Assembly (NCBI RefSeq): GCF_000330705.1
Contig: NZ_ANAM01000008.1
Coordinates: forward strand, 248,001 to 312,000
DNA: 64,000 nucleotides
Direction: 5' to 3'
DNA from: Salinicoccus carnicancri Crm
GTDB lineage: Bacteria > Bacillota > Bacilli > Staphylococcales > Salinicoccaceae
The position numbers and the translations under genes were made by a program. The notes under the pieces were generated by a model, which was not told the origin of the DNA, did no database searches, and worked only from the letters and a program-made list of their open reading frames with translations. Positions 54,531 to 64,000 of this stretch are shown one piece after another (within the stretch, counting starts at the first letter, position 1; each line of letters begins with the position of its first letter).

Positions 54531-55941
54531 CCATCTCACCCTTTATACAGATTCTGTGCAGCGCCTCAAGGTATATTTCGGTGGCAAGCAGCAGTTCATC
54601 CAATTTCATACGTTCATTCTTCTGATGCATCGTATCCGCAGTATTCTTGAACATTGCGCCGAAGGCAACACCTTTCTCCAGTGTTCTGGCGTATGTCCCG
54701 CCGCCGATCGTAAACGGTTCAGAATCATCATTAACATGGCTGCGATAGGAATCAAGCAGCACTTTTACCAAAGGATCCTGCTTATCTACATAATGAGGTT
54801 CCTGATGCGTTACATCTTCGATGATGAAACCATCTGGATAGATTGTTTTTTCAAGCGCTTCAACGCCCTTTCTGAAATCCAGTCCTTCAGGATATCTGAG
54901 GTTGATTCCGAAAATCCCGCCGTCGACCTCGGTGTAATTGATCATGCCGGTATTGACCGTTGTATCCCCCAGCTCATCATGGGAGTGGGCCATGCCGAAT
55001 TTCGCCCCGTCAGCATTATCCAGGATTCTTGATTCCGCAAAGTCCACAAAAGCAGTCGCATTACTGTCCAGATCAAGCCCACCCAGGAACCTGAGCAGGA
55101 TGAAACCGGCATTCACACCCGCCTCCGGGGTGGAACCGTGGGCACTCTGCCCTGATATCGAAAGTTTCAGAAAGCCATTGTCTATCTCATATTCCCCATC
55201 AATATCGTCGCGCCTCAAAAAGTCTTCGAAAGACTGTATCACTTCACTCATGTTCTGAAGCACTTTAAGTTTCGCCTCCGCAGCTTCAGGCACCATGTTG
55301 TATCTTTCACCCGAGATCAGTACTTTGAGCTCTATGTTGGGTTCTTCATCATCCAGGGACGTCTGCTTCTGTATGATATTGAATGTGGTGATCCCTTTCT
55401 CACCATGGATGAGAGGGAATGCCGCATCCGGTGCAAATCCCGCACCCGGCATTTCTTCTTTTTTGAAATAGGCATCAGTGCACTGCCAGTCCGACTCTTC
55501 GTCCGTGCCGACGATCAGGCGGGTGCGACATTTGAAATCCATTCCCTCGTCGGCCAGAATCTTCATTGCATAATAGGCGGCCATCGTAGGCCCCTTGTCA
55601 TCCTGCACACCCCTCGCTCTGATGATGCCATCTTCGAGAACGGGCTTGAACGGATCAGTATCCCAGCCGCTGCCCGGAGGCACAACATCGACGTGTCCGA
55701 GGATACCAAAAAGCTCATCGCCCCGCCCGAGTTCCAGATGCCCTGCCAGATCATCCACTTTCCTTACGGTCATGCCGTCACGCTCTCCAAGGGAAATCAT
55801 ATAATCCAGTGCCGCTTTCGGACCGTCGCCGACAGGGGCATTCCTGCCGGCTTCCCCCCGCACACTCTCAATTTCAAGCAGGCCGAATAAATCTTTGATC
55901 AGATCATCCTTATACCTGCTGACCAAACCTTTATAATCCAT
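54520..55941 (-). CDS. pepV: Dipeptidase PepV (M20 family)
   Basis: A 473-residue zinc peptidase with ILGHVDVVPPG near 82, the ARGVQDDKGPT metal loop around 115 and GTDEESDW near 150, where the catalytic Glu is found. The lid domain lies at about 190-370. It cleaves broad-range dipeptides in the cytoplasm. The start at 55941 has GGGGGAGAAATC upstream. It is first gene of a pepV-dat unit. Confidence 0.94.
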   Translation of the reverse strand: MDYKGLVSRYKDDLIKDLFGLLEIESVRGEAGRNAPVGDGPKAALDYMISLGERDGMTVRKVDDLAGHLELGRGDELFGILGHVDVVPPGSGWDTDPFKPVLEDGIIRARGVQDDKGPTMAAYYAMKILADEGMDFKCRTRLIVGTDEESDWQCTDAYFKKEEMPGAGFAPDAAFPLIHGEKGITTFNIIQKQTSLDDEEPNIELKVLISGERYNMVPEAAEAKLKVLQNMSEVIQSFEDFLRRDDIDGEYEIDNGFLKLSISGQSAHGSTPEAGVNAGFILLRFLGGLDLDSNATAFVDFAESRILDNADGAKFGMAHSHDELGDTTVNTGMINYTEVDGGIFGINLRYPEGLDFRKGVEALEKTIYPDGFIIEDVTHQEPHYVDKQDPLVKVLLDSYRSHVNDDSEPFTIGGGTYARTLEKGVAFGAMFKNTADTMHQKNERMKLDELLLATEIYLEALHRICIKGEMDEN

Positions 55942-56002
55942 GATTTCTCCCCCAGTGCTTATGTAGCGTAATCTTATTTTTCAATGATATATAAAATCAT
56001 GG

Positions 56003-56040
56003 ACAAAAACAAGGAAACAGCGAAATAAATCGCTGTTTCC
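56003..56040 (-). terminator. Terminator of the repeat-containing protein gene
   Basis: An 11-bp stem (56013-56023 and 56030-56040) with a 6-base loop is followed on the minus strand by TTGTTTTTG. It is 17 bases after the stop of the gene at 56057. Confidence 0.8.
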
Positions 56041-56056
56041 CCGTCTTTTACAAAAG

Positions 56057-56758
56057 TTATTTTTTCTTGTTCTGATCGCTGTCTTCATCTGTGACTACAT
56101 GGATATTATGGTTGGGATCCTTCTCCCCCTCATCCTGTATAACTTCAGCATTACCCGGATCCTCCTTGTTGAGGCCGCCATGAGATACTGCGTCCTGAAG
56201 CTCTTCATCGGGATGGATGCCGCCTTCTGAAACCCACTCCTCATTCATCTGTTCAGTTGTCAGCTGACCTTCTGAATCCATTCTGTCCGGCTTCGTGAAG
56301 TGGCCTTCACTCTCATCCACACTGCTCGCGCCCTGGACAGCGGATATTTTACTGTTATCATTGCCCTCTTCGGCATAATCATTCGCAGCTGCCCTGGAAT
56401 CCCCCTTTTCAGCATTCAGCTTTGATTTTGCCTTCTGCTGCGCTTCCTGGGCATAGGCTTTCGGATCCTGTTTGGCCTTTTCAACTTCACTTTTCGCTTT
56501 TTCCTGCACATTCTGTGCATAGCCTTTAGGGTCGTCCTTCACTTTCTCAAATTCCTGCTTTGCCTTTTCCTGGTACGGTGCAGTCTGTTCGTTGAATTTA
56601 TCCTGTACATTCTGCGCGTAGCCTTTAGGATCTTCTTTCACCTTGTTATATTCATTGACTACTGCGTCCCTGTTTTCTTTCTTTGATAATTGTTTTGCTG
56701 CAACCGCAAGACCAAGCATAGCTGCAACTTTCAATAAAGTTCCTGATTTTCTGGCCAT
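56057..56758 (-). CDS. Repeat-containing charged protein of unknown function
   Basis: A 233-residue protein from the ATG at 56758, 8 bases after GAGGTG. A short hydrophobic N-terminus (about 7-22) might be a membrane anchor. Residues about 39-115 hold three related units with the core DPKGYAQNVQ, DPKGYAQNVQ and DPKAYAQEAQ, each followed by a Lys/Glu/Ala-rich helix, and the DNA of the first two is nearly identical. The C-terminal half is acidic and likely disordered, ending in KKK. I do not recognise a named family; it resembles YtxH-like stress proteins in the helical part. Its place between pepV and rluB is known from staphylococci. Confidence 0.7.
   Translation of the reverse strand: MARKSGTLLKVAAMLGLAVAAKQLSKKENRDAVVNEYNKVKEDPKGYAQNVQDKFNEQTAPYQEKAKQEFEKVKDDPKGYAQNVQEKAKSEVEKAKQDPKAYAQEAQQKAKSKLNAEKGDSRAAANDYAEEGNDNSKISAVQGASSVDESEGHFTKPDRMDSEGQLTTEQMNEEWVSEGGIHPDEELQDAVSHGGLNKEDPGNAEVIQDEGEKDPNHNIHVVTDEDSDQNKKK
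56413..56644 (-). repeat. Three in-gene repeats coding for DPK-YAQ units
   Basis: Three units of variable spacing, at about 33 and 22 residues, share the core DPKxYAQxxQ. The first two share almost the same DNA, including GTTATAT-like runs reading AAAGGCTACGCGCAGA/AAAGGCTATGCACAGA. This points to local duplication. Confidence 0.7.
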
Positions 56759-56838
56759 GTTCAAAACACCTCTTAATATATTATTTATACTGTGACTAAT
56801 CTATGATAGATATTTACCCGTTCGATTATGCCTTAAAC

Positions 56839-57528
56839 TTATTTTTTCAGATCATCAATCTCTTTGTCCGTAAGCCTGCGCCATTTTCCTTCCCCGAGCT
56901 TCTCATCCAATGTGAGCGCTGCAAATCCGACACGCCTGAGACCGGTCACTCTGTTGTCCAGATAGCCGAACATCCTTTTGACCTGATGGAATTTGCCCTC
57001 GGTGATCATGAGCTTCACCCGCCTGTCGGATAATTTTTCCGCCTCAGCAGGCGCAGTCGTAAAATCCTTCAGCGGAACCCCTTTCCGGAGGATCATGAGA
57101 TCCCGTTCCGATACTTCCTTTTCAAGGTCTGCAATGTATGTCTTGCCAATCTTGTTTTTGGGGCTGAGCAGTTCGTGGGCAAGCTTCCCGTCATTTGTGA
57201 TGAACAGAAGGCCGGTGGTATCTTTGTCCAGCCTCCCCACCGGGAACAGATCCCTCTTCTGGGGATGCTCTATGATATCCATCACCGTTGCTGTCTGCCC
57301 GGCTTCAGTAGATGAAATGACGCCGCCGGGTTTGTTGAGCATGATATAGATTCCGCGCTCCAGCATTACCGGTACACCGTCCATAAGAATCTCCTCTTCC
57401 CCGGTGACTTCGGCTTTCGCATCCTTTATTATCTGTCCGCCGACCGTCACTCCCCCCTTTTTCAGTACTGACTTCACTTCCTTGCGGCTTCCGGCTCCGG
57501 CATTGGAAAGATATTTGTCCAGTCTCAT
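56839..57528 (-). CDS. RsuA/RluB-family rRNA pseudouridine synthase
   Basis: A 229-residue enzyme with an N-terminal S4 domain (MRLDKYLSNAGAGSRKEVK) and the catalytic Asp in GRLDKDTTGLLFIT near 97. The C-terminal EGKFHQVKRMF is the RsuA-family motif. It makes a pseudouridine in rRNA; whether 16S U516 or a 23S site is not certain. It follows murJ by one base on the same strand. Confidence 0.92.
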   Translation of the reverse strand: MRLDKYLSNAGAGSRKEVKSVLKKGGVTVGGQIIKDAKAEVTGEEEILMDGVPVMLERGIYIMLNKPGGVISSTEAGQTATVMDIIEHPQKRDLFPVGRLDKDTTGLLFITNDGKLAHELLSPKNKIGKTYIADLEKEVSERDLMILRKGVPLKDFTTAPAEAEKLSDRRVKLMITEGKFHQVKRMFGYLDNRVTGLRRVGFAALTLDEKLGEGKWRRLTDKEIDDLKK

Positions 57529-57529
57529 A

Positions 57530-59164
57530 TCAAAGCACCTTCAATTTCTTTCTGATCTTGTCGGCTCTCGCCCCGAGTATTTCATCCGCCAGCCCAGACC
57601 TGAATGAAATGAGCATATAGACGAGTGCACCGGCCGGTACCGCCACTGCGAGGACAATGACTGAATTCAGCTTCTGCCCGATATCAAGATTCAATATGAA
57701 GACATAATAGATGATTTCGACAACAAGCAGCATCACCAGACTGTAGAGTCCGATTTCTGCAAGCGGCCTGAGCAAAGGTCTGAAATGGAATTTACCGTAC
57801 TTCTTGATGGTGGCGAAGTTGATCAGCACTCCGATTGACAGCGCAATACCAGTTCCCATCACTGCACCGACTGTCTGAAATTGCATAATCAGCGGAATGT
57901 TGACGGCCGCTTTTATTGCCAGCATGGCCAGTACGACATAAAGGGTGAGATTCTGCCTGTCGATACCCTGCACAATGGAGCATGTGACAGAGAAGAGTGA
58001 AATGACTACGCTGACCGGTGCATAGAACAGCAGTATCTTTATCCCCATCTCATTATAGCTGTAGAATGATGTATAAAGTGGTGCCGACAGGATCATCATT
58101 CCGACTGCTGCCGGTACCGCGAAGAACAGCAGCATGAGGATCATCAGTCTGATCTGATGGTGCACATCATCCATCTTTCCTTTATGGAAGTTTTTCGTGA
58201 TGAAAGGCAGAATCGTGATTGCAAATGCGGATGCAAATGCCGTCGGAATCATGACGAGTTTATGCGTAGTCAGGTTCAGCATGCCGAACCATGCATCATG
58301 ATATTCTTCCGGCACACCGCCCATCGCAAGGCCGTTGTTATGCGTCAGCTGATCGATGAACATCGTAAGCGGAATGCTGATGCCCACGATGATGAACGGC
58401 ACACCGTAACGGACGATTTCAGAATACATCTCCCTGTATGAAAAATCATAGTCCGTTGTATCCGCATCGACCATCTTTTGGATATGCGGCTTCCTCTTTC
58501 TCCAGAAATACCACAGTGTCGCAAGGGAGCCGATTCCCCCGATGAAGGCTGCAAAGACAGCGATTTCGTTCGCCGTCTGTACGGTTCCGTCAACCATGTA
58601 GATGACGACAAACGAACCGCCGAGCAGGAAGAGTATGCGCAGTATCTGTTCGATTACAGAAGATGCACTCGTCGGGCCGAATGACTCGAAGCCCTGGAAT
58701 ATACCGCGCCATGTGGCCATGAACGGCACGATGATCACAGCTATGGCCACAACACGTATGATTCCGGTAATATCTCCTGTGCTCCATCTGTGTTCGCCTC
58801 CCCCTGAAGCGACCATCTGCATCTCAGCGATGAACGGCGCTGCAAAGTAAAGGGCGATGAAAGCGATGAAACCTGAGGATATCATCACTATGAGGCTTGA
58901 TCGGTACAGTTTCTGACTCGTGGCATATGCCCCGAGGGCATTGTATTTGGCCACATATTTTGAAACCGCCCCGGGCACACCAGCCGCCGCAACCGACAGC
59001 ATGATGGTGTAGGGCGTGTACGCATACCCGTACAGAGCGAGGTTTTCCTCGCCGCCCATGATACTGTAGAATGGTATGAGATAGAGCATACCAAGCACTT
59101 TAGTGATTACGGTGGCAATCGTCAGCAGGAACGTGCCCCTCACTAATTTATTTGAATCAGACAT
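57530..59164 (-). CDS. murJ: MurJ-type lipid II flippase (YtgP/SpoVB family)
   Basis: A 544-residue MOP-superfamily exporter with about 14 membrane helices. The N-terminal LVRGTFLLTIATVITKVLGM is typical of YtgP-like proteins, with a basic first half and GVPGAVSKYVAKYNALG as loop signature. The S. aureus orthologue at this locus is the lipid II flippase MurJ. It is divergent from the HI0933-type gene and leads the murJ-rluB pair. Confidence 0.88.
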   Translation of the reverse strand: MSDSNKLVRGTFLLTIATVITKVLGMLYLIPFYSIMGGEENLALYGYAYTPYTIMLSVAAAGVPGAVSKYVAKYNALGAYATSQKLYRSSLIVMISSGFIAFIALYFAAPFIAEMQMVASGGGEHRWSTGDITGIIRVVAIAVIIVPFMATWRGIFQGFESFGPTSASSVIEQILRILFLLGGSFVVIYMVDGTVQTANEIAVFAAFIGGIGSLATLWYFWRKRKPHIQKMVDADTTDYDFSYREMYSEIVRYGVPFIIVGISIPLTMFIDQLTHNNGLAMGGVPEEYHDAWFGMLNLTTHKLVMIPTAFASAFAITILPFITKNFHKGKMDDVHHQIRLMILMLLFFAVPAAVGMMILSAPLYTSFYSYNEMGIKILLFYAPVSVVISLFSVTCSIVQGIDRQNLTLYVVLAMLAIKAAVNIPLIMQFQTVGAVMGTGIALSIGVLINFATIKKYGKFHFRPLLRPLAEIGLYSLVMLLVVEIIYYVFILNLDIGQKLNSVIVLAVAVPAGALVYMLISFRSGLADEILGARADKIRKKLKVL

Positions 59165-59243
59165 TTAACATCCCTCTTACATTCAGAATAATATTCATTA
59201 TAATCGAAAGCATATAAGTTTCAAACCAAAAGGAGAGCTCCCA

Positions 59244-60503
59244 ATGTACCATACCATAGTAGTCGGCGCCGGTGTCAGCGGCCTGATGGCAGCAAACGCC
59301 GCTTCGCAGAATAATCGTAAAGTGCTGCTTATAGAGAAGAATAAAAACCCGGGGCGCAAACTGCTGATATCCGGCGGCGGAAGGTGCAATGTCACCAACA
59401 GACTTCCGTATGAGGAGATCATCAGACACATTCCCGGCAACGGCAAATTCCTATACGGACCCTTCTCCACCTTCGACAACGAAAGTATCATCAGCTTCAT
59501 CGAATCAGCCGGCGTACTGCTCAAGGAGGAAGATCACGGCAGGATGTTCCCGGTATCAGACAGAGCAAAAGATGTCCTCGATGTGTTCACGGACGCCCTC
59601 CACCATAACAATGTGGAAGTACGTTTCAATACTGAAGTCCGTGAACTGCTTGCCGAAGATGGCAGGGTCTCCGGTGTCAGACTTGCTGACGGGACAGAAC
59701 CTTCTGCGGAAAACGTGATCATCACAACCGGGGGCAGAAGCGTCCCCCACACCGGTTCCACCGGGGACGGCCACAGATTCGCAAGCTCCCTTGGACACAC
59801 GGTCACGGAGCTTTTCCCGACCGAAGTACCGATCCTGTCCGATGAACCGTTCATAAAGAATGGCAGTTTAAAAGGGCTCAGCGTGCATGATGTTGCACTG
59901 TCAGTACTCAAAAAGAATGGAAAACCGAAGATCACCCATCGGATGGATATGATATTCACACATTTCGGAATCAGCGGTCCGGCAGCCCTCAGATGCAGCC
60001 AGTTCATCTATAAGGAACAGAAATCACAGAAGAAAAGGGAAATAGGGATGTCGATAGATTTCTATCCTGACATGACTCCCGGGGAACTGAAGGACAGGAC
60101 TGCCCGGGAAATTGCCTGGAACAGAGACAAATCCCTCAAAAACATATTGAAAGGCCAGCTCCAGGAACGGCTTGTGGTGCTTATTCTCGAGAAACTGAAC
60201 ATTGACGGCGGCGTCAGCGGACACCATATAAGTACCCGTGACCTCGAAACGATCATCAACTTCCTCAAAAACTTCACTTTCACCGTAAACGGCACACAAT
60301 CCATAGAAAAGGCCTTCGTCACAGGCGGCGGCGTCAGCCTGAAGGAGATTACACCCCGGACGATGGAAAGCCGGCTGATCGGAGGGCTCTATTTCGCGGG
60401 GGAAGTTCTCGATATCCATGGCTACACCGGAGGATACAACATTACAAGCGCCCTGGTTACCGGCTATGTCGCCGGCAACAGCGCAAACGGCCGGATAACC
60501 TAG
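59244..60503 (+). CDS. HI0933-family flavoprotein (YtfP-like)
   Basis: A 419-residue FAD protein. VVGAGVSGLMAANAASQNN and the family signature GGGRCNVTN near 45 lie at the N-terminus, and GGVSLKEI and YFAGEVLDIHGYTGGYN at the C-terminus bind FAD. The function of this conserved family is unproven; an oxidoreductase in RNA or cofactor metabolism is suspected. AAAGGAGAG precedes the ATG. It is convergent with leuS. Confidence 0.9.
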   Translation: MYHTIVVGAGVSGLMAANAASQNNRKVLLIEKNKNPGRKLLISGGGRCNVTNRLPYEEIIRHIPGNGKFLYGPFSTFDNESIISFIESAGVLLKEEDHGRMFPVSDRAKDVLDVFTDALHHNNVEVRFNTEVRELLAEDGRVSGVRLADGTEPSAENVIITTGGRSVPHTGSTGDGHRFASSLGHTVTELFPTEVPILSDEPFIKNGSLKGLSVHDVALSVLKKNGKPKITHRMDMIFTHFGISGPAALRCSQFIYKEQKSQKKREIGMSIDFYPDMTPGELKDRTAREIAWNRDKSLKNILKGQLQERLVVLILEKLNIDGGVSGHHISTRDLETIINFLKNFTFTVNGTQSIEKAFVTGGGVSLKEITPRTMESRLIGGLYFAGEVLDIHGYTGGYNITSALVTGYVAGNSANGRIT

Positions 60504-60520
60504 TTATCCGGCCGTTTCTT
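60485..60520 (+). terminator. Terminator of the HI0933-type gene
   Basis: A 15-bp perfect stem (60485-60499 and 60503-60517) with a 3-base loop spans the TAG stop codon. The run TTTCTT that follows is short of Ts but the stem is very stable. Confidence 0.75.
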
Positions 60521-60534
60521 CATGTGCGCTATAA

Positions 60535-62946
60535 TTAATTCGCAACTATGTTTACGAGTTTGCCAGGTACCACGATGACCTTCCTGATCGTCTTGTCATG
60601 AATGACTTCCTGTACTTTGTCGGATTCGATTGCGATGCGCTCAAGATCCTCTTTCCCGGCATCAGTCGGCACATTCATCTTCTCCTTCACTTTGCCGTTG
60701 ACCTGTATGACGATTTCAACTTCCGCCTCCACGACTTTGGACTCGTCGAATACCGGCCATGCTTCATACGTAATCGTTTCGGAATTACCCAGCCTGTGCC
60801 AGAGCTCCTCTGCCAGATGGGGTGTTATCGGAGAGAGCATCTTTATGAAACCTTCTATATATCCCCGGCCCAGCCTGTCCTGCCTGTAGCATTCGTTGAT
60901 GAATACCATAAGCTGTGAAATTGCCGTGTTGAAACCAAGTGCCTCATAGTCGCCCGTGACCTTCCTGATCGTTTCATGGTATACCTTATCAAGTGCAGGC
61001 GTCTCCCCGTCCACGACAACCTCTCTCACGGAACCATCTTCATCGATGAGAAGGCGCCATACGCGATCCAGGAAACGGCGTGCACCGTCGAGACCGTTCT
61101 CACTCCAGGCAACAGAAGCATCAAGCGGCCCCATGAACATTTCATAGAGTCTCAGAGTATCCGCGCCATGTGAATAGACGATATCGTCCGGGTTGATGAC
61201 ATTCCCTTTCGATTTACTCATCTTTTCATTCCCTTCGCCGAGGATCATGCCCTGATTGTAGAGTTTCTGAAACGGCTCTTTCGTATGGACGGCACCAATA
61301 TCGTAAAGCACCTTGTGCCAGAATCTTGCATAGAGGAGATGCAGCACCGCATGCTCCGCACCGCCAATGTAGAGATCCACAGGCAGCCAGTGTTCCAGCT
61401 TCTCCCTGGAAGCCAACTCCTCAGTATTATGCGGATCGATGTACCTCAGATAGTACCAGCAGCTTCCCGCCCATTGAGGCATCGTATTCGTTTCCCTCCG
61501 GCCTTTCACACCATCCTCCCGCGTCACATTGACCCACTCTTCATTGTTCGCAAGCGGTGATTCACCGGTGCCGGAAGGTTTGATATGATCCATGACAGGC
61601 AGAGTCAGCGGCAGCTCACTCTCATCCACCGTGCTCATCGTACCGTCTTCCCAGTGGATGACAGGAATCGGCTCACCCCAGTAGCGCTGGCGTGAGAAGA
61701 GCCAGTCGCGGAGCTTATAGGTCGTCTCTTTCTTGCCTAATCCTTTTTCTTCCAGCAATTTGATTGCCCTGCTGATCGCCTCATCCTTTTCCAGCCCATT
61801 GAGTACACCGGAGTTGACATGCCTGCCCTCACCCGTATACGCCTCTTTCTCGATATCCCCGCCTTCGACAACTTCCACGATTGGCAGATCGAACGTTTTG
61901 GCGAATTCATAGTCCCGCTCATCATGTGCCGGAACCGCCATTATGGCTCCGGAGCCATATGATTGGAGCACATAGTCGGCAATCCATACAGGGATATTTT
62001 CACCGGTGAACGGATTGGTTGCGTAAGCACCTGTAAAAGTGCCTGTTTTGACCTTCGCAAGATCCGTACGCTCGAGGTCGCTCTTACGGGCAGCCCGTTC
62101 CTGATAGTCCTTCACACTGTCCCTGTGCTCATCGGTCGTAATCCTGTCGATCAGTTCGTGTTCAGGCGACAGCACGACATATGTCGCACCGTACACCGTA
62201 TCCGGCCGTGTTGTGAACACATTGAATGATTCATCAGACCCATCAATCTCAAACTTGATATTGGCCCCTTCGGATTTGCCAATCCAGTTGCGCTGCATAT
62301 CCTTGAGTGATTCCGGCCAGTCCAGGTCCTCAAGGTCTTCGAGCAGGCGGTCGGCATATTCAGTGATCCTGAGCATCCACTGGCGCATCGGTTTTCTCAC
62401 TACCGGATGACCGCCACGCTCAGACAGCCCGTCGATCACCTCTTCGTTCGCGAGCACAGTGCCAAGCGCCTCACACCAGTTGACAGGAACTTCATCAACA
62501 TAGGCAAGTCCTTTGTTGTACAACTGTATGAAAATCCACTGCGTCCATTTGTAGTACTGCGGATCCGTCGTATTTATCTCTCGACCCCAATCATAGCTGA
62601 AACCGAGTTCCTTGATCTGGCGGCGGAAGTTATTGATGTTCATCTGGTTGAATTCCGTAATGTCGTTGCCTGTATCAATCGCATACTGTTCTGCAGGCAG
62701 ACCGAATGCATCCCACCCCATCGGATGGAGTACATTATACCCCTGCATGCGTTTCATGCGAGAGATGATATCTGTTGCCGTATACCCTTCCGGATGGCCT
62801 ACATGGAGGCCGGCGCCCGACGGGTATGGGAACATGTCCAGCGCATAGAATTTCTTTTTGCCCAGTTCATCCTCCGTCCTGAAAGTCTTTTCTGTTTCCC
62901 AATGATGCTGCCATTTTTCCTCGATTTCCTTATGGTCAAACGTCAT
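60535..62946 (-). CDS. leuS: Leucyl-tRNA synthetase
   Basis: An 803-residue class Ia synthetase. HIGH appears as HVGHPEG near 47, the editing domain (about 220-400) has the threonine-rich [13 protein letters not shown], and [10 protein letters not shown] is near 578. The C-terminal domain binds tRNA. A leucine T-box leader precedes it. The start at 62946 follows GGGGAGG. Confidence 0.98.
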   Translation of the reverse strand: MTFDHKEIEEKWQHHWETEKTFRTEDELGKKKFYALDMFPYPSGAGLHVGHPEGYTATDIISRMKRMQGYNVLHPMGWDAFGLPAEQYAIDTGNDITEFNQMNINNFRRQIKELGFSYDWGREINTTDPQYYKWTQWIFIQLYNKGLAYVDEVPVNWCEALGTVLANEEVIDGLSERGGHPVVRKPMRQWMLRITEYADRLLEDLEDLDWPESLKDMQRNWIGKSEGANIKFEIDGSDESFNVFTTRPDTVYGATYVVLSPEHELIDRITTDEHRDSVKDYQERAARKSDLERTDLAKVKTGTFTGAYATNPFTGENIPVWIADYVLQSYGSGAIMAVPAHDERDYEFAKTFDLPIVEVVEGGDIEKEAYTGEGRHVNSGVLNGLEKDEAISRAIKLLEEKGLGKKETTYKLRDWLFSRQRYWGEPIPVIHWEDGTMSTVDESELPLTLPVMDHIKPSGTGESPLANNEEWVNVTREDGVKGRRETNTMPQWAGSCWYYLRYIDPHNTEELASREKLEHWLPVDLYIGGAEHAVLHLLYARFWHKVLYDIGAVHTKEPFQKLYNQGMILGEGNEKMSKSKGNVINPDDIVYSHGADTLRLYEMFMGPLDASVAWSENGLDGARRFLDRVWRLLIDEDGSVREVVVDGETPALDKVYHETIRKVTGDYEALGFNTAISQLMVFINECYRQDRLGRGYIEGFIKMLSPITPHLAEELWHRLGNSETITYEAWPVFDESKVVEAEVEIVIQVNGKVKEKMNVPTDAGKEDLERIAIESDKVQEVIHDKTIRKVIVVPGKLVNIVAN

Positions 62947-62963
62947 AAAAATTCCTCCCCGTA

Positions 62964-63165
62964 AATAAAAAATCCCATGCCTGTATAAGGCATGGGACGA
63001 TCGTATAATCTATACAACCGCGGTACCACCCGCATTCACTTTAAAGTGCAGCTTAATTTTTTATGAGATTAGGTTGACATCGGACGAGTTCACATACATC
63101 CACTGCCGGCTTCCACCATACGCGGCTCTCTTGTAATGGAATGTATACTACTACTTCCGACACTT
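62964..63165 (-). ncRNA. T-box leader of leuS, specifier codon CTC
   Basis: On the minus strand stem I carries the AGAGAGCC bulge and GGTGGAAGCC region. The specifier loop GAACTC has Leu codon CTC at 63086-63088, and the conserved T-box GCGGGTGGTACCGCGG is at about 63019-63034. A terminator stem (62973-62981 and 62989-62997) with a T-run ends it. Confidence 0.93.
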
Positions 63166-63168
63166 ATA

Positions 63169-63197
63169 AATATAGGATATATTCATAAAATTAGCAA
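63169..63197 (-). promoter_or_regulatory. Promoter of the leuS T-box transcript
   Basis: On the minus strand TTGCTA (63192-63197) and TATATT (63169-63174) are separated by 17 bases, directly upstream of T-box stem I. Confidence 0.7.
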
Positions 63198-63233
63198 GAT
63201 ATATATTTCGGGACATGAAATGATCCCGCCATG

Positions 63234-63692
63234 CTACCTTCTCTCCAGATCCAGCAGCGTCTCTTTCTTATCGAGCCCGCCTGTATAGCCGCCGAGTGAT
63301 CCATCATGGGCAATCACCCGGTGGCAGGGCACAATGATCGAAACCGGGTTTTTCCCGTTGGCATTCGCCACCGCCCGGGAATAGTTCGGCCCGCCGCAGT
63401 CCTCAGCCAGCGTCTTGTAGCTTATTGTTTCACCATATGGAATTTCATGAAGCCGTTTCCACACTTTCTGCTGAAACGGCGTCCCTCTGCGGGAAAGGTC
63501 GAGCGGGACATCAAAGCGCTGTCTGTCACCGGCGAAATACTCCCTGAGCTCCCTGACGCACTGGTCGAGGGTTTCATTGGAGGCATATCCTGCACGGTCT
63601 TTATCCGTATAATCCACACCGACTATCGAGCCTTTTTCTTCAGCAATCTTCAAACATCCAACGGGGGTATCCATAAAACATTCATTGATCAT
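63234..63692 (-). CDS. ogt: Methylated-DNA-protein-cysteine methyltransferase
   Basis: A 152-residue suicide DNA repair protein with the helix-turn-helix region GTPFQQKVWKRLHEIPYGET and active-site PCHRVI, where the Cys takes the alkyl group from O6-methylguanine. It is short, without the Ada regulatory part, so it is the Ogt type. Its 5' end is 5 bases from the preceding membrane protein gene. Confidence 0.93.
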   Translation of the reverse strand: MINECFMDTPVGCLKIAEEKGSIVGVDYTDKDRAGYASNETLDQCVRELREYFAGDRQRFDVPLDLSRRGTPFQQKVWKRLHEIPYGETISYKTLAEDCGGPNYSRAVANANGKNPVSIIVPCHRVIAHDGSLGGYTGGLDKKETLLDLERR

Positions 63693-63697
63693 CTAAA

Positions 63698-64000
63698 TCA
63701 GTCCTTGTATATGATATTGAATCCCTTTTCATACCGCTTCCTCACAGCACGGAGAAACAGCATGGAAACTCCGGTTGAAACAGCGAGTACTGATAGCACG
63801 ACAGCTATCAGTAAGTGGTTGAGTCCGCCGTCGCGTGCAAATAACACCGAAATCAAACCGGCAGCAATCAGCAGCACACCCATGATTATCGACAGTATGA
63901 CATTGGTCGCCGTATCCAGCCTTTTGGCAGGGTTCTTCCTGCTCACCACCGGCTGCATGCTTCCGGCAAACATGCCGGCCGGGATGACAGCAAGTGACAC
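63698..64000 (-). CDS. Membrane protein of unknown function, 5' part outside window
   Basis: The frame is open to the window edge; the first visible codon is GTG, but the protein probably begins further upstream. The 100 visible residues have two membrane helices (about 33-53 and 61-83) and a basic C-terminal end. I do not recognise a family. It is closely followed by ogt, so the two may be co-transcribed. Confidence 0.5.
   Translation of the reverse strand: MSLAVIPAGMFAGSMQPVVSRKNPAKRLDTATNVILSIIMGVLLIAAGLISVLFARDGGLNHLLIAVVLSVLAVSTGVSMLFLRAVRKRYEKGFNIIYKD

Noticed and set aside
61999-62010. TTCACCGGTGAA, the core of the 29418 palindrome, inside leuS
   Set aside because: It lies in conserved coding sequence for the editing domain and is probably coincidence, not an operator.

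Overview
The window (64 kb, mid-40s to about 50 % G+C) comes from a low-to-mid GC Gram-positive chromosome. The gene order fits a member of the Staphylococcaceae, most like the halophilic genera Salinicoccus or Jeotgalicoccus (genus level is inference). The right half (about 30-63 kb) keeps the conserved Bacillus/Staphylococcus backbone: tyrS, a class A PBP, fhs, acsA, acuABC, ccpA, aroA, ytxH/ytxG, murC, an ftsK/sftA-locus gene, ytpR, ytpQ, M42 peptidase, trmB, a phosphotransferase, dat, pepV, rluB, murJ and leuS. I see no IS elements, phage genes, CRISPR arrays, tRNA or rRNA genes.

Left part (0-18 kb, accessory). A truncated C45-type hydrolase is followed by a BceRS-BceAB-type peptide-antibiotic sensing and transport module. 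Next is a minus-strand operon for 2-oxo acid dehydrogenase E1alpha, E1beta and E2 plus an amino acid dehydrogenase. The last enzyme carries the two specificity residues of phenylalanine dehydrogenase rather than leucine dehydrogenase. A perfect CcpA operator (cre) lies at the promoter. After that come a DUF418 protein, an MFS exporter, a lipoprotein, an NCS1 permease, an M19 dipeptidase, a YjiH-type membrane protein (also with a perfect cre upstream) and an NRDE protein.

Middle part (18.5-30 kb). A minus-strand phenylacetate degradation cluster reads paaA-paaB-paaC-paaD, an EthD-like protein, an enoyl-CoA hydratase, paaG, a stand-alone aldehyde dehydrogenase, 3-hydroxyacyl-CoA dehydrogenase, a second hydratase, paaX and a nitronate-monooxygenase-like flavoprotein. 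A PaaI-type thioesterase is divergent. No paaE, paaK, paaJ or fused paaZ is visible. A thioredoxin-reductase-type ferredoxin-NADP reductase sits directly upstream of paaA, and a frameshifted, shortened ferredoxin gene lies in the gap between them.

How the parts may work together (inference). Phenylalanine dehydrogenase gives phenylpyruvate, the adjacent E1-E2 complex could make phenylacetyl-CoA directly, and the paa enzymes would then degrade it. CcpA, encoded in the same window, would repress entry under good carbon supply. AcsA with AcuA, AcuB and AcuC handles acetate activation and its acetylation switch.

Other points of note are an FtsK-family protein at the murC locus whose P-loop has decayed, a DAHP synthase whose chorismate mutase domain looks shortened and inactive, a PBP ending in 22 Asp/Asn residues, and tyrosine and leucine T-box leaders with readable specifier codons and promoters.
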